From Candidatus Poseidoniaceae archaeon (lineage in GTDB: Archaea > Thermoplasmatota > Poseidoniia > Poseidoniales > Poseidoniaceae), in assembly GCA_022451765.1 (NCBI GenBank), contig JAKUNY010000001.1, positions 1 through 26,739 on the forward strand: a stretch of DNA of 26,739 nt, read 5' to 3'. The position numbers and the translations under genes are program-made. Below, in pieces: positions 15,053 through 23,713 of this stretch. The notes below the pieces were generated by a model. That model ran no database searches and was not told where the DNA came from. It saw only the letters and a program-made list of their open reading frames with translations. Position 1 is the first letter of the stretch; every line of letters begins with the position of its first letter.

Positions 15053-15679
15053 ATGGTCGATTCCGGGCATGTCCAGCAAATACGTCAATGGCTTGCAAGC
15101 GAGCGCCTCGAAATCCGGGACAAAAACGACCCACGCGCAGAGTCACATTTACTGGTTCGCTACCCTCCGGGACCGCAAGGTCATATGTTTGCGGTTGTTC
15201 TTCCAAAAGGGCGAGATTTGGTTTTTGTTTCGAGCATGACACGGGTAGATCTTGGTCAACAAAATCAAATGAAGGAACATATGAACGACGAACCCGAAGT
15301 GTGGTCCGAATGGGTCCACGAATGCAGACTTTCTCTCATGCGCGCTGAACTCGACTGGGGAATCCACATGGGGCATCAAGGAAAGGAGAAACCAGGCCCT
15401 CTTCAAGCATTCAATGTTAGCCTTCCAATATGGTTTGATGGATTGACCAAAAACGCGCTCATGCACAGCCTACGGCGTTTGTGGCTTGCGAAACTAAGTA
15501 TGATTCATGAGATTAAATTTGCATACGGTCCAGGCAAAGGAGAACCGGGCCCGGTCGACGATTGGGCAGAGCAAAAGAAGCGAAAACAACCTCAAGAAAA
15601 CGCTCCAGAGCCCGCTCAAATAGAGTACAACGACATGATGCCATTTGGCACTGGTTTGGACCCAGAAGAGTGGGCATAG
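15053..15679 (+). CDS. DUF2299-like soluble protein
   Basis: A 208-residue protein beginning MVDSGHVQQIRQWL, with an alternating-strand core (HLLVRYPPG, HMFAVVLPKG, LVFVSSMT) followed by helices, and a Pro/Glu-rich tail ending in EEWA. The pattern recalls the archaeal family DUF2299, whose role is unknown to me; the match is from memory and needs a profile search. There is no signal peptide or membrane segment. GGGAG lies a few bases before the ATG. It follows the acyltransferase by 30 bases and is probably in the same transcript. Confidence 0.65.
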   Translation: MVDSGHVQQIRQWLASERLEIRDKNDPRAESHLLVRYPPGPQGHMFAVVLPKGRDLVFVSSMTRVDLGQQNQMKEHMNDEPEVWSEWVHECRLSLMRAELDWGIHMGHQGKEKPGPLQAFNVSLPIWFDGLTKNALMHSLRRLWLAKLSMIHEIKFAYGPGKGEPGPVDDWAEQKKRKQPQENAPEPAQIEYNDMMPFGTGLDPEEWA

Positions 15680-15723
15680 TTGCCGCATTGCACCCCGTTT
15701 ACGAACTGACGGCAGAGGGTCGC

Positions 15724-15733
15724 GGTTAAGTAG
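15724..15733 (+). promoter_or_regulatory. TATA-like element ahead of the large surface protein gene
   Basis: GGTTAAGTAG lies about 40 bases before the ATG at 15769. A Shine-Dalgarno-like AGGTGAT (15759-15765) directly precedes that ATG. Assigned by position and composition only. Confidence 0.35.
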
Positions 15734-15768
15734 TGGTGAACTCTGCTTCAATTCACACAGGTGATACC

Positions 15769-18700
15769 ATGCGTCAGACAACAAAATCGATTACACTCGT
15801 CAGCCTTTTCCTGCTCTCATTGTTCTCAGGAATGGTCATAGGAACAGAGCAAGCCGAAGCATCCCAAGTAGTAATTACAGAAGCTGTTCGCATAGTCGAC
15901 GGCGGGACCGCCTCTGATAGTCAAGCAGCAGTTGCTTCGGACAGCGAAGGCAACGTCCACATCGTTTGGTCTCGAAATTCGCAGCACCTGTATTACTCCA
16001 TGCTTTCACCCCGTGGAGAAACGCTGATTGACGCAACACAAATCACCAATCCAGGCCTCCACAAAGTATGGCATCCAGACATGATAATTGATGAGAATGA
16101 TCGGATTCATCTGGTTTGGTCTGATAAGTCAGGGCAACACAAAATCATGTACACTTCCATCAACCCATATCTTGCACCTCTCGATGGAATGGCTGCGGAG
16201 GACAGCGCAATATCAGTCATCGATGACACCATCATATCCATGCGCGCTCAAGACAGAGACTGGCCTTCAATAGCTGTTGACAGTCAAGGGAACCTCCACA
16301 TTGCATGGCAAGACTCTTATGACGAGTTGCAGCAGTTCTTCAATCAACCTCAAATCTATTACTCGATGATTCAGCCAGAATACAGCGGAGGCTCTGTCTT
16401 AACCCTCTTTGAGGACACACTCCTTACACCGATCATCGGACACAAAGGCCATCCAGACATCGTAATCGACTCCAATGACTTGGTTCAAATCGCTTGGGAT
16501 GATACACGTGGAGGCAAGGTCGAACTTGTTTTCCTTGTCGACACCTCCGGTTCGATGTATTCCGAATGGGCAGACGTTTGTACCGTAATTTACGGCGGTA
16601 ACTTCGCAGCAGGCGGATACTTCCAAGGACTCAAACCCATGCTTCAAGAAGGAAACATGACTGTCTATGAAACGATATACGGTCTCGGAAACACACTTCC
16701 CGGTGCCGCAAGTTCAGGTAACTGTGCTGGAAAAAATCAGAACGCAGGTCCACGCTCAACCGCTCTTGGAATCACCCCAGGGGATGATTCTGGAGGCATT
16801 CGAAAACTTCCAGGTACGGTCTACAATGGAAACACTTACTCCGGTTATTCAGGCGAAGACTGGGGACCAGGAACCAATTGGGCATGTCTCTCTTGGAAAG
16901 ATGCGCAAGGCAACGTCCCAGGAAACCCTCCAACACAGGATGACCACAAGTGGAATCCAAATGCAACCAAGATTGCGATCCCAATCTCTGACGAAGGCCC
17001 AAAAGACGGTGACCCATCACAGCAAGCAGATGACACCACCTCCATAGAAGAAGCGAAAGAAAACTGTGTGAATGCAGGCGTCGTTCCAGTCGGAATGTAT
17101 GGTCAAACCTACGGTGGTGCAACAAGCGTCCAATCCCACTTCAAGGACCTGGCGCAGTGTCCAAACGGGGTTCAGAGTACTGCTACCCGAAATTGCCCAG
17201 GTAACACAATTCGCTCAACCGATGCGGGCGGCCAAGTTTACGAATTCCCATCCGGTAGCGGTGGAGCAAGCCAAATGGCCCTTCTTGTCGAAGCGATGGT
17301 CTACATTTCTACCAACAACTCTCGAGAAATCTACATGTCTGTTCTTGACCCATACGGCAAGATGAACAACGACCCAAGCTGGATTCCTGGCGTATCGGGC
17401 ACTGTCGCTCAGAATGGTGCCTACATTGAGGATACAGGAAAAGGCTCTGAGGGACATCTTGTCGTCGTCAACGATACACGTGTAACCATCGACGATGCTT
17501 ACTCGTTCCACCCCTCAATCGGTGTCGACATGGAAGGAAACACCCACATCGCTTGGATGGATGGTCGCGACTACGGTTTCGAGAAGGACGTTAACTACGA
17601 AGTATACTACACGAAACTTCGGCTCCAAGGAGCGGGTGAATTCGACGGACGAGACGATGGATTGTCAACCTACGCAATCAAGAAAATTGACGATACACCA
17701 ATATCAAACGTCGAAACCAATGCAGGACTGCCGCAAAATGCCCCATGGAGTGGAAACTCTGTATTCCCGTCGTTGTTAACAGACGATCAGAACCAAGTTC
17801 ACATTGCATGGGTTGACTCTGGAAACATCTCAGCCGGAGAGGAGTTACTCTATGTTCGACTAAATCACACTTCGCTTGAAGGTGATGGGTTTACAGCACT
17901 CGACCCTTGGGAAACGGTTGCTATTACATCCTGGTCTTCCAATAAACTCGGGCCAAATTCTGGGTATAAACCGAGCATAGGTATGCCGCCGGCCTTCTCA
18001 AACGATCTTGGAAGCGGAGCCCACGTGGCCTGGTCGGATACAAACAAATGCAACGACGAAACCAACAACAATCGTTTCACCATATGCTATTCCCACGTTT
18101 TAACTGGGCAAGTCGATGTTGACTTCGACGCAGGAGAAACATTCTACCACGTCATCGAACCCGGTGAACAGACCATCTACAACCTTACCATGAACAATTC
18201 AACACCCGGTCCAAAAGACCTGGTTGCTGACTCCTATGGCCTCAACATTACGGGCGTTCCTTCAAACTGGACCGCAACCCTGTTCTTTGCCGATAACCAT
18301 ACAGCAATCTTCCCAGATACGGAAATCTTCCTCGAAGGTGGAGAATCAATACGGTTCTATCTCAGGGTACGTGCTCCTTCCATCTATCAGGCAAATGCAG
18401 ACGAACTAGCAGAAATACGCGTCGAAGCGAAGTCCTACAAGGACCCCGCGATTCGATCTGAAATCACAACACTCACACTCATGGACGTCGTTCACGGAAT
18501 TGCCCTTGACGCATCACATAGTGTTGCTGACGTCGAACAGGGCCAAACAGCGATTTTCTCGATTACCATAACGAATACAGGCAACGTGGCGGACACATTC
18601 CTCTTCTGGGATCCACAAACCCTTGAAGGACGTCAAGAGTGGCTCTTACCGTTCGCTTGGGACGTTAATTTCCCGCTTAGCGTTCAGCTTGATCCGAAGC

Positions 18701-20778
18701 AATCGGTAACCAAGAACCTCGAAATTAATGTTCCAACATCGGAAGATCCAGGCGCATTCGTTATTCTTCTCAAAGGCTGGTCAGCAGGAGAACCTGTCAA
18801 GTCTGTGGAAAAAGGAACGTATGACATCCTCGAACTCGGTGTGTTTGTATCGATTAGGTCATCAAACAACATTGTTTTCAACATTACAGATCAGATGGCG
18901 ATAGTCACACCTGCACCATACGCTCCGAACGCTCTCGATCCAAACTGCCACGTCTTCGAAATAGAGGTGGAGAAGTATTTCGATACGGGTGATCTCGTAT
19001 TTACTACGCCGGGAACAACTGAAAACGAGGACAACTGGACAACCGAAGTGATCTTCCCGAACGGACTTAATCTGAATCCAGATGGTGTCTCATATCCTTG
19101 GGTTCTGATGTCAGGCGACGACTACCGAATGCACGTGGTTAAGGTAAAGATATGTGCACCGGATGATGCACCAGCAGGACTTGGCAAAGCAGTCACAATC
19201 AAGGCAAATCTGAAGGGGTATCCAAAGATTTCAGCAGCAAAGATTCTGCAAGTTGATGTAGACCACGTTTACAGCTTGTCCACAAACGTGGCCCTCGTCG
19301 ATGATGAGCAACTCACGGTCAATCCAGGCGAAGCTATCATACTCCCAACGACCGTCAACAACAACGGTAACGGACCAGATCGGTTCGATTACACGCTTGC
19401 ACGTGTAACAGATTCCTCCGGTGTCGATGTCATTTGGGACATCACCATCCCACGCAATACGCTAGAAGAACTCGATTCGGGCTCTTCTCAGTCGTTTGAG
19501 GTTCTGATGAACGTTCCTGAGCAAGTCCCAGCAGGTGATTATACCATCGTGTTCCATACGAAGTCCGAACAAAAGGATGAAGACGCATCAGGACGAATGA
19601 CGCGGTTGCGAGATGTAACCACGCTCACAGTAACGGTGCGAGAATTCTATGATATGCAAATCTCGATGGACCCAACGGTTGATAACGATGTGAAGACATC
19701 TGCACCAGGCCGCGTTGTTCGTTTCATTGTCAACGTAACCAACGCAGGAAACGTTCCTGATGTACCAACATTGGATAACCATACGTCCACACGTTCTGGT
19801 ACGGACATTATGGTCGAAGAAATCCCTGATATGGGTACACTTGATGGATGGGACGTTTCATGGAAAATTATTCGACAGGTCGGACTTGATCTCGAGAGCG
19901 AGGAAGATTGCGTAGAGCAAAAATCGACTGATGCCTCGTTCCCAGAGGACAGCTGCGTTTACCTAACCGACATAGATTCATGGCGCCTCCCTGAGATGGC
20001 ACCATACGAAACCTACACGATGGTTGCAGTTGTTTCAGTGGACCCTGGGGCACAATTGCTCACTCGCAGTCTCGGCCTCAAGGTTGTGTCAATGATGGGC
20101 AATGCAGAACAAGGAGGCGATTACGACGATTCACCATCTTGGAACGGGGACTTCCTCGATACAAACGAGAAAATCGTTACCATCAATTTGCTCGCACCAA
20201 ACCTTGTAGCGAAATCTGCATCATCAGATATAACCGCAGCAGATGTCGGTGAATCGATTCCAATCCGTGTTGAAATTGCCAATACAGGCAATGTCCATGC
20301 CTCAGACATTGAAGTTATCCTTTGTGAGTATGACGCAGATGACATGCAGGCAGAGATTCGCAAGAACAACAACATGTGCGATGAGGACAGCATTGTCATG
20401 CGCCAGATCATTGGTGCACTCGACAAGCCAGATGATTCCCAAGACGAGCGTGTTATTGAGTTGTACATGCTTTATCCGGTTACTGCTGGTAACAAGAATG
20501 TCTATGTTGTAGTCGACCCCGGTAACACCATCGTTGAAGCAGATGAAAGTGATAACATCCGTCGGATTACACAAGAACTTGGGTCATCGAATCCGTTCTT
20601 CGATGTCGCTGGTGAAGTCGCAGGTAAGGTTGCATTACCGACCATGATTGTTTTACTCACTTTCTCACTCTTCGGTGTTCTCTACCTTGTTGGTCGTGGA
20701 CGACGCGCAGCAGTGAAGGATCGTATTGCAGAACAATCATCGCTGATGTCTGTACTGGGCGATGAAGACGATAACTGA
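15769..20778 (+). CDS. Large exported surface protein: propeller-like repeats, inserted VWA domain, CARDB-like repeats, C-terminal anchor
   Basis: From the ATG at 15769 the product has 1669 residues. A signal peptide (about 1-31, cleavage after AEA) leads into repeats of the form D-x-x-G-N-x-H-I-x-W-x-D, each about 50-80 residues apart, as in beta-propellers. In the fourth repeat, right after AWDDTRGG, a von Willebrand A-type domain starts (FLVDTSGS, metal-site Asp258) and runs to about residue 515. It contains several Cys and ISDEGPKDGD. The propeller pattern then resumes with REIYMSVLD. From about 785 to 1600 there are several immunoglobulin-like NEW3/CARDB-type repeats with the signature NTGNV. 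A single membrane helix (about 1621-1643) and a basic then acidic tail end the protein. It is likely cell-surface and ligand- or metal-binding. The frame also extends to 15733, but that start lacks a ribosome site. Confidence 0.85.
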   Translation: MRQTTKSITLVSLFLLSLFSGMVIGTEQAEASQVVITEAVRIVDGGTASDSQAAVASDSEGNVHIVWSRNSQHLYYSMLSPRGETLIDATQITNPGLHKVWHPDMIIDENDRIHLVWSDKSGQHKIMYTSINPYLAPLDGMAAEDSAISVIDDTIISMRAQDRDWPSIAVDSQGNLHIAWQDSYDELQQFFNQPQIYYSMIQPEYSGGSVLTLFEDTLLTPIIGHKGHPDIVIDSNDLVQIAWDDTRGGKVELVFLVDTSGSMYSEWADVCTVIYGGNFAAGGYFQGLKPMLQEGNMTVYETIYGLGNTLPGAASSGNCAGKNQNAGPRSTALGITPGDDSGGIRKLPGTVYNGNTYSGYSGEDWGPGTNWACLSWKDAQGNVPGNPPTQDDHKWNPNATKIAIPISDEGPKDGDPSQQADDTTSIEEAKENCVNAGVVPVGMYGQTYGGATSVQSHFKDLAQCPNGVQSTATRNCPGNTIRSTDAGGQVYEFPSGSGGASQMALLVEAMVYISTNNSREIYMSVLDPYGKMNNDPSWIPGVSGTVAQNGAYIEDTGKGSEGHLVVVNDTRVTIDDAYSFHPSIGVDMEGNTHIAWMDGRDYGFEKDVNYEVYYTKLRLQGAGEFDGRDDGLSTYAIKKIDDTPISNVETNAGLPQNAPWSGNSVFPSLLTDDQNQVHIAWVDSGNISAGEELLYVRLNHTSLEGDGFTALDPWETVAITSWSSNKLGPNSGYKPSIGMPPAFSNDLGSGAHVAWSDTNKCNDETNNNRFTICYSHVLTGQVDVDFDAGETFYHVIEPGEQTIYNLTMNNSTPGPKDLVADSYGLNITGVPSNWTATLFFADNHTAIFPDTEIFLEGGESIRFYLRVRAPSIYQANADELAEIRVEAKSYKDPAIRSEITTLTLMDVVHGIALDASHSVADVEQGQTAIFSITITNTGNVADTFLFWDPQTLEGRQEWLLPFAWDVNFPLSVQLDPKQSVTKNLEINVPTSEDPGAFVILLKGWSAGEPVKSVEKGTYDILELGVFVSIRSSNNIVFNITDQMAIVTPAPYAPNALDPNCHVFEIEVEKYFDTGDLVFTTPGTTENEDNWTTEVIFPNGLNLNPDGVSYPWVLMSGDDYRMHVVKVKICAPDDAPAGLGKAVTIKANLKGYPKISAAKILQVDVDHVYSLSTNVALVDDEQLTVNPGEAIILPTTVNNNGNGPDRFDYTLARVTDSSGVDVIWDITIPRNTLEELDSGSSQSFEVLMNVPEQVPAGDYTIVFHTKSEQKDEDASGRMTRLRDVTTLTVTVREFYDMQISMDPTVDNDVKTSAPGRVVRFIVNVTNAGNVPDVPTLDNHTSTRSGTDIMVEEIPDMGTLDGWDVSWKIIRQVGLDLESEEDCVEQKSTDASFPEDSCVYLTDIDSWRLPEMAPYETYTMVAVVSVDPGAQLLTRSLGLKVVSMMGNAEQGGDYDDSPSWNGDFLDTNEKIVTINLLAPNLVAKSASSDITAADVGESIPIRVEIANTGNVHASDIEVILCEYDADDMQAEIRKNNNMCDEDSIVMRQIIGALDKPDDSQDERVIELYMLYPVTAGNKNVYVVVDPGNTIVEADESDNIRRITQELGSSNPFFDVAGEVAGKVALPTMIVLLTFSLFGVLYLVGRGRRAAVKDRIAEQSSLMSVLGDEDDN

Positions 20779-20783
20779 GCCGT

Positions 20784-21572
20784 TTATCCAAGCCACCATC
20801 GGAGGCCAGGGTTGTCGTCAATAGCGACGATTTCACCGGAACGGTCTGAGCGTTGCCGCTCAACGAGTTCGCGAACTCTTGACATGACTGCTGATATGTC
20901 GCTTTGACTAAGATTGAGTTCTCTTGCCATTAACCCGAGATCAGGTTTGATACGTGGTGTATCTATCAATGCGTGAACCATGGTTCGCTGAGAATAGTCC
21001 TCGAAATCAGTATCCACTGCAGCGGATACACGGCCTCGAATTTGCTGATGAAGTGCAATGAGAGCGTCTCGCTGCCGGTCCAATTGTTCGAGTTGCTCAT
21101 TCAGTTGTTCGAGGTGAACAACGCCTTCGGTTACGCTAATTTTCTTCCGACCACTGACAACCTCAGCAATTGATTGTGCATGCTCAGGTAGTTTAGAACT
21201 CAACCGCAGAGGTCCGCCTGAGGGCAATTTCCTCCGTTCAATTTTGAAGAGATCGGGCCCCAAATCAACACGCAGTGAAAATGCTTCACACACTCTGAAG
21301 ATCGTTCGCGGAGGTCCACCTTTCTCACTTGGAACTTTCATTTTCTCGACCATGTCGCCTCGCTCAAGTTCCTTGAGATGTTTGACAATCGCTTGCTGAC
21401 TAACTCCAATCAATTCTGCAAGCTGCATAGGGTAATGCGGCTCACGAACCAACCGTTCCAGAATGGATCTTCGGGTCTTATTTTGCAACAACATCAAGGA
21501 ACGCTCGAGCTGGTCCATACTACTCAACCTGTAGTTAGGTAGAGAGGGACTCATTTGAAGTCGTCGGAACAA
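20784..21572 (-). CDS. ArsR-like winged-helix regulator with a second C-terminal HTH
   Basis: A 262-residue DNA-binding protein. After a short lead, residues 19 to about 95 form a winged helix: LLQNKTRRSILERLVREP, then PMQLAELIGVSQQAIVKHLK as the recognition unit and a wing with GGPPRTIFRV. A coiled coil with repeated LEQL units (about 150-185) suggests dimerisation. The C-terminal part contains another HTH-like stretch, LMARELNLSQSDISAVMSRV. Starts at 21554 and 21518 (MDQLERS) are possible and would better fit the family. It lies downstream of the topoisomerase VI genes in the same direction, 14 bases after the small acidic protein gene. Its stop is 5 bases from that of the convergent surface protein gene. 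Target genes are unknown. Confidence 0.82.
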   Translation of the reverse strand: MFRRLQMSPSLPNYRLSSMDQLERSLMLLQNKTRRSILERLVREPHYPMQLAELIGVSQQAIVKHLKELERGDMVEKMKVPSEKGGPPRTIFRVCEAFSLRVDLGPDLFKIERRKLPSGGPLRLSSKLPEHAQSIAEVVSGRKKISVTEGVVHLEQLNEQLEQLDRQRDALIALHQQIRGRVSAAVDTDFEDYSQRTMVHALIDTPRIKPDLGLMARELNLSQSDISAVMSRVRELVERQRSDRSGEIVAIDDNPGLRWWLG

Positions 21573-21586
21573 TGAATGGTTAGGAC

Positions 21587-21838
21587 TCAGTCTTCATCCC
21601 ATGATTGCCAGTCTTCGTTTTCGGCCTTTGGAATCTTCCTATCGGTCTGTACCTTCGGCTTTACATCAGACTTAGCAGGGATGGCTCTTGCTTGCTCTAC
21701 TGCTGGCGTTGGGAACGGATCAGCAACCTGTTGTTCTTTCTCTTGCGGAGTCGCTGCGTCGACATCGCCGCGCATGAGGGCATAGACTTGCTCAGTAGTT
21801 AGCATACTTCCAGCCCGAACGTCGCTCGAACCATCCAT
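21587..21838 (-). CDS. Small acidic hypothetical protein
   Basis: An 83-residue protein without recognisable family. It begins MDGSSDVRAGSMLTTEQVYALMRG, possibly one helix, then becomes Ala/Pro/Lys-rich and disordered and ends WQSWDED. It fits neatly between the membrane protein gene and the regulator gene on the same strand. A TATA-like GAATACAT on the reverse strand (21870-21877) lies about 35 bases before its ATG. That spacing and the lack of any competing frame support a real gene. A later Met at residue 12 is an alternative start. Confidence 0.55.
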   Translation of the reverse strand: MDGSSDVRAGSMLTTEQVYALMRGDVDAATPQEKEQQVADPFPTPAVEQARAIPAKSDVKPKVQTDRKIPKAENEDWQSWDED

Positions 21839-21868
21839 TTGTTGTTGATTTGTTTCTTGTTGTTGATC
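21839..21868 (-). other. CAA-rich leader with direct repeat before the small acidic protein
   Basis: Read on the reverse strand the sequence directly before the ATG contains ATCAACAACAA twice, separated by 8 bases. It is almost free of G and T and would be unstructured in RNA. No Shine-Dalgarno sequence is present, so it could act as an open ribosome landing site or be a low-complexity spacer. Confidence 0.4.
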
Positions 21869-21901
21869 TATGTATTCTCCAGTTCGTACCTCAAACCCTA
21901 C

Positions 21902-22579
21902 TCAATCTGTTGTTCCTTGATTCATGGAGTCAATTTGTCCTTGAACAACATCGGGAGTAAGGTCAGTTAGCGGCATAAGTTTTCCATCAGGGCCAACCAC
22001 CATCATCACTTGTTGTTTACGGTTCTGTGAGAAAGCGAGGAGGACGCCAGACAACGGCAATAGGAAGATACCCAAGCAACAAAGCGTCGCTCCAATAACG
22101 ACCATCGGAGAACCGATAAGGTCGCTTTCCATTTTGTCGATTGATGTGAGCCAAACAGTTTCGTCAACGCAACCACTCTCACAGTTCGCCTGAAGCAAAT
22201 ATTCTCCTGCACTCAATTCCCATGAGCCAAGAACGCTGTATTCAACACTCCCATCCGCAGACATAGCACTCCAATCGAGTTTACATCTTGATTCGGCAAC
22301 ATCGTCTTTCGCATCCGAACCATCAACTTCGGCGAGAGTCACATTTCCCTCAAAATTTACTCCGTAAGCACGGTAGCACCCCGCATCGTCCACTGTTATG
22401 AGTTCCTGTGACTCAGTGTTCAAGTCGATGGAGCCGATGTTGTTTCGCTCAGGATCGAGGGCATCTCCAAATGTGTTCATTTGCCCCAAGACAATGATGC
22501 TTCCGAGAACAAAACATACCATGGAAGCAATAAGGATTCGAAGGGGCCAGGGGTTCTTCTTACCGCTTTCCATGGTCAT
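21902..22579 (-). CDS. Two-helix membrane protein with an outer domain
   Basis: Not assignable to a family. From the ATG at 22579 the product has 225 residues. There is a first membrane helix (ILIASMVCFVLGSIIVLG), an outer domain of about 125 residues with four Cys that may pair (GCYRAY, RCKLDW, NCESGC), a second helix (VVIGATLCCLGIFLLPLSGV) and a cytoplasmic tail ending in a Gln/Asp-rich stretch. GTG at 22591 would extend it by four residues, but it is placed inside the GGGGAG that looks like the ribosome site. It follows top6A by about 40 bases in the same direction. Any link to topoisomerase VI is by position only. Confidence 0.72.
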   Translation of the reverse strand: MTMESGKKNPWPLRILIASMVCFVLGSIIVLGQMNTFGDALDPERNNIGSIDLNTESQELITVDDAGCYRAYGVNFEGNVTLAEVDGSDAKDDVAESRCKLDWSAMSADGSVEYSVLGSWELSAGEYLLQANCESGCVDETVWLTSIDKMESDLIGSPMVVIGATLCCLGIFLLPLSGVLLAFSQNRKQQVMMVVGPDGKLMPLTDLTPDVVQGQIDSMNQGTTD

Positions 22580-22618
22580 TGGACAAATCACTCCCCAAAG
22601 AAGCCTCGCATTTTACCT

Positions 22619-23713
22619 TCACAATCCAAGTTGTTGCAATTTCTCTGGCAAGTAGGTCTCGGTAACGAAATCAAGACCGTATTTTGCAAGGGATTGTTGC
22701 TCCGCTTTCTTTCCAACCTCCAACATCATATTGATTTGCTCTTGCCACCAACCATCGGCGAATCGCGGGTCACTCAATTCCGCATTGAGAGCTTCTATGT
22801 CTTTCTTTGATAGGTCATCGCTCGGCAAATCGTATGCAAGGATGTCATCGGCAGTGATGCCCAGGTACGTGGATGTAGGAGTTGCTAGGTATTCTGAAAT
22901 GTGGGCTGTCTTAATCGCACCGTATGCAATCGAGGCAAAAATCCTGAACGACCATGGATCCCCGTCGAGGAAAACGACAACCGGTAGGTCCCATTCTTCA
23001 CTCATCCGTTTCATTATCCGCCGAGTTGATCGTGCAGGTTGTCCTTTGAGGTGCAAAAGAGCGCAATTGAAGTCTTCATCAAACCCATTTTCCACCAATC
23101 GATCGAACATACCACCCGTCTCGATGGCCATTATGAACTTGATATCGTGTTCAAGGAATTCAATTTTCTCAGCCTCTACGTTGTATGGGACACCGTACCC
23201 ACTGTCTCCAACGTCGTCTCGTGCATTGATTCGCATCCATTCTCCACGGCGGTTGCGTTCGCGCAGTGTAAGGTTACCAATCATCCGTGCTCCGTCCTCT
23301 TCAGGTCGAAGTTTGAAATCCTCACGAAGACAGCGTGTTACGATTTCCAAATCTTCTGCTAGATTGTTGCTTTCATTTTGCGATTGGAATTTTCCAAGCC
23401 CCCAGCCTTCTGAGATGTAATACATTTCACGGAGTGTGGACGATTTCCCGTCATCAATCATACTTTCAATGAACTCAATAACATGCAGCGCGCGTAGCAA
23501 CTGCTTGGCAGAACCAAGGCTTGTCGCATCACGAATCGTTCGCTTCTTTCCGTATTTGTAAACCCCGAGTTTCGGATCAAATCCAATGTTGTTTTTGGTG
23601 CGAACAGGAAGCGTCATCGTAGGAGGGTCCCCCTTGACGATTCGGTCGTACATCTCCCGAACAACATCATGCAATGCGACCTTCGTCTCTTCAATCGATT
23701 TACGTTCAGCCAT
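22619..23713 (-). CDS. top6A: DNA topoisomerase VI subunit A
   Basis: A 364-residue Spo11-type subunit that cuts and rejoins DNA in the type IIB topoisomerase, which relaxes and decatenates duplex DNA. It has the winged-helix catalytic region with STLREMYYISEG, whose Tyr forms the covalent bond with DNA, and a Toprim domain with AIETGG (acidic metal ligand) and VVFLDGDPWSF (DxD). The length matches the family (about 360-370). Its ATG overlaps the last base of the top6B stop (TGATG on the reverse strand), so translation of the two subunits is coupled and their amounts matched. Confidence 0.96.
   Translation of the reverse strand: MAERKSIEETKVALHDVVREMYDRIVKGDPPTMTLPVRTKNNIGFDPKLGVYKYGKKRTIRDATSLGSAKQLLRALHVIEFIESMIDDGKSSTLREMYYISEGWGLGKFQSQNESNNLAEDLEIVTRCLREDFKLRPEEDGARMIGNLTLRERNRRGEWMRINARDDVGDSGYGVPYNVEAEKIEFLEHDIKFIMAIETGGMFDRLVENGFDEDFNCALLHLKGQPARSTRRIMKRMSEEWDLPVVVFLDGDPWSFRIFASIAYGAIKTAHISEYLATPTSTYLGITADDILAYDLPSDDLSKKDIEALNAELSDPRFADGWWQEQINMMLEVGKKAEQQSLAKYGLDFVTETYLPEKLQQLGL

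Noticed and set aside
22731..23420. Forward frame of 229 codons inside top6A
   Set aside because: It is antisense to a strongly recognised topoisomerase VI subunit; the Ser/Arg-rich product is typical of a shadow frame.
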